DNA of 64,000 bases from Desulfocapsa sp. Its GTDB lineage: Bacteria; Desulfobacterota; Desulfobulbia; Desulfobulbales; Desulfocapsaceae. Under the pieces are notes generated by a model. The model saw nothing but the letters and a program-made list of their open reading frames with translations. It made no database searches and was not told the origin of the DNA. Location: positions 1 through 64,000 of the forward strand of contig JAFLJO010000006.1 in NCBI GenBank assembly GCA_022712975.1, given 5' to 3'. Shown in pieces: positions 40,020-50,193 of the stretch. Each line of letters opens with the position of its first letter. Position 1 is the stretch's first letter. Both the position numbers and the translations under genes were made by a program.

Positions 40020-41048
40020 TTAGATAAGGCTTGCTGTATACCACTCTGCAGCTTTGTCCAAACCCTGTTCAATGGAGTATTGAGGTGCATAGCCCAAGAG
40101 TTTTTCAGCTTTCGAAATATCAGCCAGGGAGTGCCGCACATCACCGGGACGGAAATCACGGTAGGTGAGCTGTGAATTTCCTTTTTTGCGTCCGCTTTGT
40201 TCAACACGATTGTTTATTAGTTCGTGAAGCTTATTCAGAGTTGTACGTTCTCCAAAGGCAACGTTATAAACCTGATTTACAGCTTCTTCCGATTGGACAG
40301 TGGCAGCAAGAAGATTTGCTTGAACACAGTTATCTATAAAACAGAAATCTCTGCTTGTTTCCCCGTCTCCATTGATAAAAGAGTCTTCTCCGTTGAGAAG
40401 GGCGCTAAACCATTTTGGCACCACTGCAGCATAAGCACCTTCAGGGTCCTGGCGCTGACCAAAAATATTAAAATACCTTAGACCGATGGTGTTAAAGTTA
40501 TATGTTCTGGCAAAAACATCTGCGTAAAGTTCATTTACAAGTTTAGTAACTGCATATGGTGATAATGGCTTGCCAATATTGGGCTCCTGTTTTGGCAGAT
40601 CAGGGTGGTCGCCATAGGTGGAGCTGGATGCTGCGTAAACAAAACGTTTGACATTGGCATCACGGGCAGCGATAAGCATATTGAGGAATCCGCTGATATT
40701 GTTTGCATTTGTGAGAGCAGGATCTTCAATAGAGCGGGGGACAGAACCAAGGGCTGCCTGATGGAGGACATACTGAACTCCGTTGCAGGCTTGATGACAG
40801 GTATCAATGTCACGGATATCTCCCTGAATAAGGGTGAAATTTTCCCACTGGTTTTGTGTTACCAGATCTTTTACTTCGTCAAGATTGTGTTTATGACCTG
40901 TGGAGAAGTTGTCAAGACCAACAACTTTCTGGTCAAGTTTGAGGAGCGTTTCCAGAAGGTTAGATCCTATAAATCCAGCGATACCTGTTATCAGCCAGCT
41001 AGATTGAGCATTCTTAAGTTCTTGTCTGAGGGTGTTGTATTGAGTCAT
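40020..41048 (-). CDS. NAD-dependent UDP-sugar C4-epimerase, TviC/WbpP-like
   Basis: '[44 protein letters not shown]', '[18 protein letters not shown]', 'PLSPYAVTK'. Start refined to ATG at 41048. Confidence 0.87.
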   Translation of the reverse strand: MTQYNTLRQELKNAQSSWLITGIAGFIGSNLLETLLKLDQKVVGLDNFSTGHKHNLDEVKDLVTQNQWENFTLIQGDIRDIDTCHQACNGVQYVLHQAALGSVPRSIEDPALTNANNISGFLNMLIAARDANVKRFVYAASSSTYGDHPDLPKQEPNIGKPLSPYAVTKLVNELYADVFARTYNFNTIGLRYFNIFGQRQDPEGAYAAVVPKWFSALLNGEDSFINGDGETSRDFCFIDNCVQANLLAATVQSEEAVNQVYNVAFGERTTLNKLHELINNRVEQSGRKKGNSQLTYRDFRPGDVRHSLADISKAEKLLGYAPQYSIEQGLDKAAEWYTASLI

Positions 41049-41082
41049 TGTAAGTGGTGATTCACGGTTTTGGGGTTGAGGA

Positions 41083-42375
41083 TTACAGTCTCCAGAAATT
41101 AATATTTTCATCTTCTATTGAAGCGACTCCGAGCATGGATTTCACATCTATCAAGCAACCATTTTTTGTGAGGGTTTTGGTGAAATACTCAAGGGATTGT
41201 TCTTTAAACTCTTTGTGTGGGACTGCAATGATTAGAGCAGCAATATTTTTGAATTTATTGACTGGAGTCAACGTGATACCAACATGTTTCATAGCATCTT
41301 GCGGCTGAACAACAGGGTCGTAGATTATTGTTTCTATGCCATAGTCATTGAGTTCCTGGATGATATCCATTACGCGTGAATTTCTCAGATCCGGGCAGTC
41401 TTCTTTAAATGTAAGACCAAAGATACCGACTTTAGCATTCTTGATTTCCAGTTTGGCCTTGATCATCATTTTTACTGTTTTTTCCGCAATGAATTTCCCC
41501 ATGGTGTCATTAATCCTGCGGCCAGCAAGGATAACCTGTGGGGTATATCCTGTGGATTCAGCTTTGTGGGTCAGATAGTATGGATCCACTCCTATACAAT
41601 GTCCACCAACCAGACCCGGTCTGAATGGGAGAAAGTTCCATTTGGAGCCGGCTGCTTCAAGAACATTTAATGTGTCTATATTTAAACGGTCAAAGATGAT
41701 GGCAAGCTCATTGATAAGTGCGATGTTGAGATCGCGCTGGGTATTTTCAATAACTTTTGCTGCCTCTGCTTCTTTGATGGAGGGTACCGGATAAATACCT
41801 GCTTCGATGATACTTCCATAAAGATTGGATATGGACTCAAGGGATTCAGGGGTGTCACCTGCAACAATTTTGGTTATTTTTGTCAGGGTATGCTTTTTGT
41901 CACCAGGGTTGATTCGTTCAGGAGAGTATCCCACATTGAAATCTTTTTTCCATTGCAATCCTGATGTTTTCTCAAGCACTGGCACGCAATCTTCTTCGGT
42001 GGCACCGGGATAAACCGTTGATTCAAAAATTACCGTGACACCCTTCTTCATATGTTTGCCTGCAGTTGCCGTAGCACTTAGCAATGGACGCAGGTTGGGT
42101 TGATTCGCATGGTCAATGGGTGTGGGAACTGCAATAATCAGAAAGTCAGCATTGGAGAGTTGTTCCGGATTTTCAGTAAAGCTAAGAAATTTTGCATCTT
42201 TAAATCCCGCTGCATCAACTTCATTGTTATGATCAATACCCTTGTTGTAATTTTGGATTGCATCATTGTTCAGGTCGTAGCCTATTGTTTTATATATTTT
42301 ACCGAAAGTAATGGCTAGTGGAAGTCCAACGTAACCAAGGCCTAAAATACCGACTGTGACAGGGGATTCTGACAT
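41083..42375 (-). CDS. Nucleotide sugar dehydrogenase, TviB/WbpO-like (UDP-HexNAc 6-dehydrogenase)
   Basis: '[19 protein letters not shown]', '[19 protein letters not shown]', '[11 protein letters not shown]', '[20 protein letters not shown]'. Confidence 0.9.
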   Translation of the reverse strand: MSESPVTVGILGLGYVGLPLAITFGKIYKTIGYDLNNDAIQNYNKGIDHNNEVDAAGFKDAKFLSFTENPEQLSNADFLIIAVPTPIDHANQPNLRPLLSATATAGKHMKKGVTVIFESTVYPGATEEDCVPVLEKTSGLQWKKDFNVGYSPERINPGDKKHTLTKITKIVAGDTPESLESISNLYGSIIEAGIYPVPSIKEAEAAKVIENTQRDLNIALINELAIIFDRLNIDTLNVLEAAGSKWNFLPFRPGLVGGHCIGVDPYYLTHKAESTGYTPQVILAGRRINDTMGKFIAEKTVKMMIKAKLEIKNAKVGIFGLTFKEDCPDLRNSRVMDIIQELNDYGIETIIYDPVVQPQDAMKHVGITLTPVNKFKNIAALIIAVPHKEFKEQSLEYFTKTLTKNGCLIDVKSMLGVASIEDENINFWRL

Positions 42376-42398
42376 TATATTTTGTTTCCTGAGAGGGT

Positions 42399-43487
42399 TT
42401 ATTTGATGGTTGGTAGCTTTCCTATGATCGGAATATCAACGGCGCTATATATATCTTTTTTATGACGAATATTGCCCCTGTAGTAATCCCATGCCAATAT
42501 CGGAGCAATTCCAGCAGCAGCACCGAGTATAAGTCCCACAAGTATAATGGAGATGCGCATGTTTTTTGATGGGTATAGAGGTGTTTGTGGTGGATTAAGT
42601 ACTTTTATGTTGTTAACTACTGCTTTTTCTTTTCTGCTTAACTCGAGGAAAATATCATCTACTTGCGTGTAACGTTCCTTGGAATTGGTCAGCTTGTTCT
42701 GGAGTACATCAAGTTGTGTCTGGAGTTCCATGTCAGTAACAGATGTTAAAGCTGGTGGAATCTCATATTTTTGTTTAAAAAGTCGGAGTTCATTTTCCGC
42801 CCCTTTTAACAGTTTGTGATGATCAGCCCTTTGATCTCTGGTAAATTCTAATTCATGACGAATTAAGCTTTTGTTGGTGTCCATGTTCATGGCGACCCAG
42901 ACATCAATGTAACTCTTTACTAAAACTGTGGTCATTTCCTGCGCAAAGGTTGTACCTGTTATCTCAATAGTACCTTTCCCTGTGTTGCCTCGTATCTCTA
43001 TACGTTTACCGAGACTGGCGAGCCGTTCAGGAGTGACCCTGGTGTTGTCTTTCGGGGCAGCCGCATCTTTTTTGAGTATTTTTTTAGCAAATGGAATTAA
43101 TTTGCTCATAATTTGTCCTTTAACACTCAGTGGTGTTTCAAGGTCAGTTTGAAGAGCCTTGGGAATTACCTTGAGAACTTCAGTCTGAAAGGCTGAACTA
43201 TGCATTCGTGCCACAGAAGCAGTGATATATGCACGGTCTCCAGTTCTTGAGCCAATCTCTTCAGTAACCCTGGAAATCATTTTTGCTCTGGGAGCTTCCA
43301 CTTGAGTAATGGCTGTACTGCTGTACTCAGGTTGTATAAGCAGGCTGATCGGAATTGCAATAGCCAGTCCAATAAAGGTAGTGAACAGAACAATCCATTT
43401 ATGCTCTATCACTGGAGACAGATATTTTGCTATAAAAAATTGTGGATCAATCTGACTGGCATTGTCGTGCGGAGTATTTGGATTCAT
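42399..43487 (-). CDS. Chain-length determinant/polysaccharide co-polymerase (Wzz-like)
   Basis: Two TMs flanking a coiled region: 'EHKWIVLFTTFIGLAIAIPISLLIQPEYSS' and 'LNPPQTPLYPSKNMRISIILVGLILG'. Confidence 0.85.
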   Translation of the reverse strand: MNPNTPHDNASQIDPQFFIAKYLSPVIEHKWIVLFTTFIGLAIAIPISLLIQPEYSSTAITQVEAPRAKMISRVTEEIGSRTGDRAYITASVARMHSSAFQTEVLKVIPKALQTDLETPLSVKGQIMSKLIPFAKKILKKDAAAPKDNTRVTPERLASLGKRIEIRGNTGKGTIEITGTTFAQEMTTVLVKSYIDVWVAMNMDTNKSLIRHELEFTRDQRADHHKLLKGAENELRLFKQKYEIPPALTSVTDMELQTQLDVLQNKLTNSKERYTQVDDIFLELSRKEKAVVNNIKVLNPPQTPLYPSKNMRISIILVGLILGAAAGIAPILAWDYYRGNIRHKKDIYSAVDIPIIGKLPTIK

Positions 43488-43497
43488 ACAATAGCTA

Positions 43498-44562
43498 TTA
43501 TTTTTTGTAAGGATTAGGCTTCTTTTTAGGTGTGTGTTCGTTTAGAACAATCCCATCGATTTTTCCATTCCCTGCTTCAATGACGTTTTGAGCTTCTTTC
43601 AGGTGGTCTCTGGTGGTACCGGATTGTTTGGTAATCAGAAGAAAATAATCAGCTTCTGATGTAAGGGAAACGATATTTACGTTATTCCGGTTTGGAGCAA
43701 GAACAGGAGATGTATCGAAAATGATCAGATCATATTGGGGCCGAATTTGTTGGAGTAGTTTGGGGATATGTGAATAACGAAGAAATTCTGAGAAATTATC
43801 AGAGGGTTCGCCTGCAGTAATAATACTTAGATTTTCAATTCCTGTTTCTTTAACCACTGCCTGCCATGGCAGGTTGTTTTGGATGAGATTCGTGAAGCCA
43901 TATGCTTGGGGAAGGGTAAAGAATTCATGTAAACCTGCTCGACGCATATTGCAATCAATGAGTAGAACAGATTTCTGACAGGAGCAGGCTGCATTATAGC
44001 CAAGAGCAGCTGCAAGGAGACTACTCCCGGTATTGTCGTGGGGGCTGGCTATGAGAAGTACATTCCCACCGATCTTTTCAAGGTGTGCAAATACTTTTTC
44101 CCGTATTTGGGTAAGTTCGGCATAGTGATATGCTTTTTCAATGACTGGATTTATTAAGTTCTTTTTCTGCCTTACCGGAGGATGTGAGACATCTGTAGAA
44201 AGGGAGCGTATAGGTCTTGTGGGGCGTTTGCTCGCTTTCTGGTCTTTTTCGTCAAATTCTTTATTTGGAATAATGACAAAATCAACGATCCCTTCAGTGG
44301 TCGATTCATTTGTTTCGACTCGTTGAGTTGAGGCAATTGTCTCTGGATTAACCGCTATACTTTCAACATCGATTCCATCCAGTGGGTTTAATTCAAACAG
44401 TCTATCATCATCGTCGGTTTGATTGTTTTCAGTTGTCACTGCTTGTAGTGTCTGCGGAGAAACGCATATATTTCGGAGATCTAATCCTTCGAAAGGATCA
44501 ATCCTGTCTCCTGAGTGGATGGTACTACAGATATCAGCGTCATTTGTGTTTTTTTGTGACAT
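43498..44562 (-). CDS. CpsD/CapB-like BY-kinase homologue with degenerate Walker A
   Basis: 'NVLLIASPHDNTGSSLLAAALGYNAACSCQKSVLLIDCNMRRAGLHEFF' and 'DLIIFDTSPVLAPNR'; the P-loop position expected as GK[ST] reads GSS. Start refined to 44562. Confidence 0.8.
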   Translation of the reverse strand: MSQKNTNDADICSTIHSGDRIDPFEGLDLRNICVSPQTLQAVTTENNQTDDDDRLFELNPLDGIDVESIAVNPETIASTQRVETNESTTEGIVDFVIIPNKEFDEKDQKASKRPTRPIRSLSTDVSHPPVRQKKNLINPVIEKAYHYAELTQIREKVFAHLEKIGGNVLLIASPHDNTGSSLLAAALGYNAACSCQKSVLLIDCNMRRAGLHEFFTLPQAYGFTNLIQNNLPWQAVVKETGIENLSIITAGEPSDNFSEFLRYSHIPKLLQQIRPQYDLIIFDTSPVLAPNRNNVNIVSLTSEADYFLLITKQSGTTRDHLKEAQNVIEAGNGKIDGIVLNEHTPKKKPNPYKK

Positions 44563-44857
44563 AGCAACAGATGGTACAAAGAGTATATGCAAAAAGAACA
44601 TGATGCCCTGCGGGCAGTAGGTGTTAGGTGTTCGGTATTAGGTTTTCGGAAACAGACATAGGAACAATTCCCACAAAAACTTTAATTTTCCGATACATAA
44701 ATATATTACATGAGTTATTTCATTTCTAAAATTTCAGTATAGCATAAGCAAGTTACCCTTGCCAAGGTGCATGGGGTCTTAAAGTGAATTTGTGAAAGGT
44801 TAGCAATGGTAAATTTATAAAAACGACGTGTAATCAGTTCGTTAAGGTTCTTAGTGT

Positions 44858-45688
44858 TTAAAAATGTTTTCCTCCGTAAATGATGTTGAAGATTTCCAGA
44901 AGTTCTTTACCAAGTGCTGAATAATCAGCGGCGCCAATACTTGCAGGTGCTGTTTCAAAGATTGGTTTTCTCGCCACATGAGCCATATCAATTTCAGGAC
45001 AGTTATGGATTTTGGTGTGGAAAATACTAATCCCCTTTTTTGAAAAATAATTAGTTATCTGTTTGAGATTATTTGCTGAATTTCCCCATTTTGAATCATA
45101 TTTAGTAATTAAGACAGCAAGTAGTTGCAGTTTGTCATTATGTTTCCTGATGCTTCCGATAAGATCAAGGTATGCAGCCAGGCCATCTAAAGAAAATTGA
45201 TCTGAGGGTGGAATGGGAATAATGACATAATCAGAAGCCATGAGTGCATTATTCATCATAACCCCCAGGTTTGGAGGGGTGTCAAAAAAAACAAAATCGT
45301 AGCTGATTAAGTCAGTATCCTGGTTGATTAATCGACTGATTCCGAGAACTGCATCAGGCTTCTGAGCAATTTTTCTTTCCCAGAGCATGCAACGTGCTGT
45401 ATTGGGAATGATCTTGATCCGTGGATTATTGGTGTTACAGGCGATCTTTGAGAGTAGTCCTTCACCTTCTGGGGCTTCTAATGCATCAATGAGGGAATAC
45501 TTAGTCTGGTCGTCAAAATTATTTAAAAGAATGGAAGAACAGTTGGATTGGGGGTCAGTATCAACGATCAGGATATTTTTTCCAAGGCTTGCAAGATTGC
45601 TCGCAAGATTAATGACAGATGTTGTTTTACCCACTCCGCCTTTTCGGTTTCCAAAGGTAATAAATATAGGTGGATCTTGATGTGTCAT
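44858..45688 (-). CDS. ParA/MinD-family ATPase
   Basis: 'FGNRKGGVGKTTSVINLASNLASLGKNILIVDTDPQSN', 'DFVFFDTPPNLG'. Confidence 0.9.
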   Translation of the reverse strand: MTHQDPPIFITFGNRKGGVGKTTSVINLASNLASLGKNILIVDTDPQSNCSSILLNNFDDQTKYSLIDALEAPEGEGLLSKIACNTNNPRIKIIPNTARCMLWERKIAQKPDAVLGISRLINQDTDLISYDFVFFDTPPNLGVMMNNALMASDYVIIPIPPSDQFSLDGLAAYLDLIGSIRKHNDKLQLLAVLITKYDSKWGNSANNLKQITNYFSKKGISIFHTKIHNCPEIDMAHVARKPIFETAPASIGAADYSALGKELLEIFNIIYGGKHF

Positions 45689-45865
45689 ATGGTAATACCT
45701 GTGAGCGGAATTTATCAGATTATTAAGAATATATTTTATTTACAAAAAGAGTATAATACAAGACCTAAAATAGCAAGTTGGAACACAAGGTTTTTGATAG
45801 AATATGCCATGTTTTTCCATAGGTGCGTGTGAAATCATAAACTTCACAACAAAAGGAATTAAAGA

Positions 45866-46222
45866 ATGAGTAATGCAATAAAAGGAATGCTTTGTTCGGC
45901 TTTGATTTTCCCTGGTGCAGGACAGATCATTTTAGCGAAATATTATCGTGGTCTCACGTTCTTTGTTGTCGCTTTTGTGAGCGGTATTCTTTTTTTAACT
46001 GCTGTTGTTCGTCAAGCAGTTGTGAGGCTGCAAGACACTGTTGCGCAAGGCGTGGTTGTTGATGTATCTAAAGTTATGTCAATTCTCACAGAGCCTTCGA
46101 CCTATGCATCTTCTGTTTATCTGAAGCTTTCTTTTCTGGTACTCTTTTGTTGCTGGCTGTTTTCGGTTGTTGATGCCTGGCGTTTAGGGAAGAAACTTGA
46201 TCAAAAGCCCTCTGATATTTGA
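45866..46222 (+). CDS. Small membrane protein, unknown function
   Basis: 118 aa; 'SALIFPGAGQIILAKYYRGLTFFVVAFVSGILF' and a second TM 'LSFLVLFCCWLFSVVDAW'. Confidence 0.6.
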   Translation: MSNAIKGMLCSALIFPGAGQIILAKYYRGLTFFVVAFVSGILFLTAVVRQAVVRLQDTVAQGVVVDVSKVMSILTEPSTYASSVYLKLSFLVLFCCWLFSVVDAWRLGKKLDQKPSDI

Positions 46223-46234
46223 TTCATACGTCCC

Positions 46235-46516
46235 TTATCGCAGTGCCCGCCTTTTATCTCCAAGTAGCTCTAATTCTTTAATCGCATTGTGATAGCGGAC
46301 ACTTCTGCGGCATTCACCAAGGATCAGTAAAGCAATACAGATGTGAACAATACTAAGAATAGTTCCATAGGATGAAGGCCCGTAGACTGCTTTGTATATA
46401 AAGTGAATCGTAAGACTGCCAACAGCCAGGATGCGGAGTGGCAGCACCCAGCGCAGGCAAAAAACTCCACGGCTTGAGTCGGAAAAACGATGCATGAATT
46501 TTCGACAGCAGCTCAT
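46235..46516 (-). CDS. Small membrane protein, unknown function
   Basis: 93 aa with two hydrophobic segments; overlaps the sbcC stop, consistent with translational coupling. Confidence 0.5.
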   Translation of the reverse strand: MSCCRKFMHRFSDSSRGVFCLRWVLPLRILAVGSLTIHFIYKAVYGPSSYGTILSIVHICIALLILGECRRSVRYHNAIKELELLGDKRRALR

Positions 46517-49500
46517 CCCTGCTCCATTGTCACACCGGGACCAATGATGCTGCTTCTTCCTCTGTTCCCCTGGATGATTGTAATTTGCAGAGGGATTCGT
46601 TCTTTTAGGGCGGTCACATGGGAGATGATTCCGATGAGTTTATTCTCATCACGAAGCCCGGCAAGAGTTTCCAGTGCCGATTCGAGAGCGTCTTCATCGA
46701 GTGTTCCAAAGCCTTCATCAAGAAACAGCGAATCAATTCGGACATTCTGAGAAGCCATTTTAGACAGGCCGAGTGCGAGTGCTAGGCTCACAAGAAAAGA
46801 TTCACCACCGGATAGATTTTTAGTGGAGCGGATCTCATCTGCCTGATACATATCCATCACATTTAAATCAAGAGGATGGGTGTGATCTCGAATCAGAATA
46901 TAACGGTCATTCATTTTTTGCAGATGTTTATTGGCATGGAGAACCATCATCTCAAAGGTGAGGCCCTGGGCAAAATTTCTGAATTTTTTCCCATCTGCCG
47001 AACCAATAAGCATGTGGAGACGGTTCCACCTGCCAGCTATCTTTTTTTGAAATTCTATCGCTGTAAGCTGTTCCTTTATATTGTTTTTGTTCGTGTTGTT
47101 CGTTTTTAATTGTTCTTTTGCCGTGATGATTTTTTCCTGAAGAGCCAAGTATTGATTTTCTAGTTTCTCTAGTTCTCTGTTCAATTCTTCAACGGGAATG
47201 CTGCAAAGCTGTTTTTCTTTTTCTAGTTGCAGGGTTAATTCTTTATCTTTGAGCAGAGCCTGCAATTCTGTCTTTTTTCTTTGCAACTTATCATATAATT
47301 TTTGTAGCGTATCCAGTTCTGAGTCTGGCAACCTTGCATCAAGGAACTCTTGAGAATCAGAGAAGGCGGAAGTGAGAATGGCTTGCTGGAATAGATGCTT
47401 CTGATTTATGATTGTGAGTTTTCTCGAATTGCTTTCTGATTGAAGACGATTGAGTAAGGTTTGGGAAGCAGTAACTTTCTTTTCTATATCAACACATTCC
47501 TTTTGCAGCAGATCATATTTCGTTCGTGCATTTTTTACATTCTGCTCTAGACGTTCAGATTCAGGAATGGTTTCTTTTTCACCAAAGAGTTGTATTCGTT
47601 CTTTAACTGATTCGGCGTTTTTTTTCTGTATTATTTGACACTTTTCCCCATCCTCCTGTATCTGTTTTGTGAGCTGTGCCTGGAGGGTTTCTTTATGGTT
47701 AAGCTCTGATGTCAGGCTGATGATTTGAGGGCTTATATGTTTTTCTTTTTCTTTGTTCTCTTTCCATGCACGGACTCTTTGATTCAGTTCTTTCAGGATG
47801 AATGGAAGGTTCTCGGTGCTAATTGTACGTATTCCGTAGCCCTCTGTTTTCATTAACAGATCAGTATTTAAAACCACGAGTTCTGCTGAAATCTTTGCGG
47901 CTTGCTCGCTAAGAGTGTATTCCTCCTGGTCAATGGATGCTGCATTATGATTTGCTTCAAGGAGAGTATGTTCCAACTGCTGCATGGAGGTTAACAGCTT
48001 ATCTCTGTTAGCTGCTGCAAGGTGTAGTTTTTTGTTTTGCTTTTCAAGATGATCACAGTCAGTTTCAAGCTGTTGTTGTTCTGTAATGAGTTTCTGGTAC
48101 TCGTTATCCAGTTGTTTACGGTTAGTTTTAGCTAGTGGAGGGAAATCCAAATCTAAAAGAAGTTGTTGAACTTTTTTTTCAGACCGACTGATCTGCTCTT
48201 TAGTATCTTTTGCCTGGATAGAATGATTCTTCTGCTTTTCCACAGATATGATACCTTCCCGGGCGAGTTGAGTACATTCTTCTGTAATGTTCGTTAGTTT
48301 AATTTTCGCATTTTGCAGCAGGTTTTCTTCCTTTGATATCTCAGGGACGTTGCCATGATTGTATGGATGGTGTGTGGAACCGCAAAGAGGGCAGGGCGCA
48401 TTATCCTGAAGTTTATTTCTCTCTGCTTCAAGGTTTTGAATTTGTGTCAGGAGTCGAAGGTTTCTTTCGAGGAGATCAATTTCCTTTTGTTTGCTGTCCT
48501 GTTTTGTTTCACTTAGTTGATGTTTTGCTGCAAGTTCGATTTCTTGTTTCGATAGTTCTACAGCCTCTTTGAGAAGTATTTCCAGTTTTTTTGTCTGGGG
48601 CTCTAACTCATCGAGAACCTGTAAAAGTTCCTGTAAACTTTTTTGTCTGTTACGGATTTGAAAAAGGGTCTGATGGATACTGGCAGCTTCTTTTCCTTTA
48701 AGAAGTTGATTGATTGATTTTTGGAGTTGATCAAGATTGTTTTTTGTTGTGATGCCTTCCTGTTGGAGTTTTTTGGTATCCCGTGCAAGTTGTTTTACAG
48801 TTTGTTTGCTTTTTTGCTTCTTTTTAGTAACTGTTTCTTGTGTTTTGGCAATTGTTCGATGCTGCTCATGGAGATTGCCAAGAGTTGTTAACTGAAGTTG
48901 AATCGCACCAAATTCTTCAATTAATTGTGAGTCACAGGCTCGTTCCTGGAAAAATTTCTCCAGCAGTTTCTGACTTTTCAGCTTTTTGAGAAGGTTTTGT
49001 TTAAGAGCATTAATCGCTGTATCTTCTTTTTGGTGAGCGGATCGTTTTGCAGAAAGTTCCGCTATCTGTTCCTGAAGATTGTTTTTTTCAGCTAGGATTG
49101 TGTGATCCAGTATCTGAACATTTCTAATGAGCAGCAGCCCCGTTTCCCTGGTTTTTTCCGTTTGAACTATTCCTTTTCCAGTGGTTTCTGACTGAGTGTT
49201 CGTTGCTTTTAGCGTATTCTCAAGATCGCAATGTTTCTTTTCGAGTGTGGAACATTCTTTTAAAGTGTTTTTTTCACATTCCAGGAGATTTTCAAGTTCC
49301 TTGTATAACGGCTCTATGGGCTTTGCTGCAAGCGCTGGCTGCAACGTATCGAGTTCGTCCTGGTGGGCTTCCTTTTCCTTATTTAAAAGATCAAGCTTTT
49401 GCAGACAAACATTTTTTTCATCGATGAGCCGGCTCATCGTTTCAAACCAAACCTGCTGGGTTTGCAGGCTCTTGATTTCTGTTTTACAAAGTTCCCCTTC

Positions 49501-50190
49501 TTTTTCTGTTTCGGTTATAGCAAAGCTCAACTCTTCTTCAACTTCTGGCTCAAGAAGATTAATGTGGGCAAGACTCTGCTCAAAATCAGTTAGTTTCTGC
49601 TGCTCCAAGCCTTGAAATTCATGCACCTTCATCGACAGTTGTGAGTATATTTCAGTACCTGTGATCTGTTCAAGAATTGGAGCCCGTTCATTGGCAGATG
49701 CCTGAAGAAATGCAGCAAAGCCACCCTGGGCAAGAAGGGTCGAACGGGTGAAGCGATCAAAGTCCATTCCAGTAACTTCTTCAACTTTGCTTGCCACATT
49801 ACGTATTCTGCTTTCAAGGATGGTGCCGCACGCAGCATCAGCAATTTCATGCTTCGGCTGTTGCAACTCACCATTACACTTTTGCCGGGAACGATGTTGA
49901 GACCAGTGACAGCGAAAAGTTCCTTTTGTTGTCGAGAACTCGACTTCAGCAAAACAGAGACCAGTGTGACGGCTCATGATTTCATTTGATGCTTTTGTGA
50001 TTTTCCCAAGGCGCGGGGTTGCGCCATATAATGCCAGACAAATCCCATCGAGCAGGGTGGTCTTGCCGGAACCTGTAGGGCCGGTGATGGCAAAGAGATT
50101 GTGTTCAATGTAGGCAGGTTCTGTGAAATCAATATCCCATATTCCACAAAGAGAGTTGAGGTTCTGAAAACGAATCCGCAGGATTTTCAT
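46513..50190 (-). CDS. sbcC: Exonuclease SbcC (SMC-like ATPase)
   Basis: 'GPTGSGKTTLLDGICLALYG', zinc-hook 'CPLCGSTHHP', 'NLSGGESFLVSLALALGLS', 'LFLDEGFGTLDEDALE'. Confidence 0.95.
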   Translation of the reverse strand: MKILRIRFQNLNSLCGIWDIDFTEPAYIEHNLFAITGPTGSGKTTLLDGICLALYGATPRLGKITKASNEIMSRHTGLCFAEVEFSTTKGTFRCHWSQHRSRQKCNGELQQPKHEIADAACGTILESRIRNVASKVEEVTGMDFDRFTRSTLLAQGGFAAFLQASANERAPILEQITGTEIYSQLSMKVHEFQGLEQQKLTDFEQSLAHINLLEPEVEEELSFAITETEKEGELCKTEIKSLQTQQVWFETMSRLIDEKNVCLQKLDLLNKEKEAHQDELDTLQPALAAKPIEPLYKELENLLECEKNTLKECSTLEKKHCDLENTLKATNTQSETTGKGIVQTEKTRETGLLLIRNVQILDHTILAEKNNLQEQIAELSAKRSAHQKEDTAINALKQNLLKKLKSQKLLEKFFQERACDSQLIEEFGAIQLQLTTLGNLHEQHRTIAKTQETVTKKKQKSKQTVKQLARDTKKLQQEGITTKNNLDQLQKSINQLLKGKEAASIHQTLFQIRNRQKSLQELLQVLDELEPQTKKLEILLKEAVELSKQEIELAAKHQLSETKQDSKQKEIDLLERNLRLLTQIQNLEAERNKLQDNAPCPLCGSTHHPYNHGNVPEISKEENLLQNAKIKLTNITEECTQLAREGIISVEKQKNHSIQAKDTKEQISRSEKKVQQLLLDLDFPPLAKTNRKQLDNEYQKLITEQQQLETDCDHLEKQNKKLHLAAANRDKLLTSMQQLEHTLLEANHNAASIDQEEYTLSEQAAKISAELVVLNTDLLMKTEGYGIRTISTENLPFILKELNQRVRAWKENKEKEKHISPQIISLTSELNHKETLQAQLTKQIQEDGEKCQIIQKKNAESVKERIQLFGEKETIPESERLEQNVKNARTKYDLLQKECVDIEKKVTASQTLLNRLQSESNSRKLTIINQKHLFQQAILTSAFSDSQEFLDARLPDSELDTLQKLYDKLQRKKTELQALLKDKELTLQLEKEKQLCSIPVEELNRELEKLENQYLALQEKIITAKEQLKTNNTNKNNIKEQLTAIEFQKKIAGRWNRLHMLIGSADGKKFRNFAQGLTFEMMVLHANKHLQKMNDRYILIRDHTHPLDLNVMDMYQADEIRSTKNLSGGESFLVSLALALGLSKMASQNVRIDSLFLDEGFGTLDEDALESALETLAGLRDENKLIGIISHVTALKERIPLQITIIQGNRGRSSIIGPGVTMEQG

Positions 50191-50193
50191 CTC

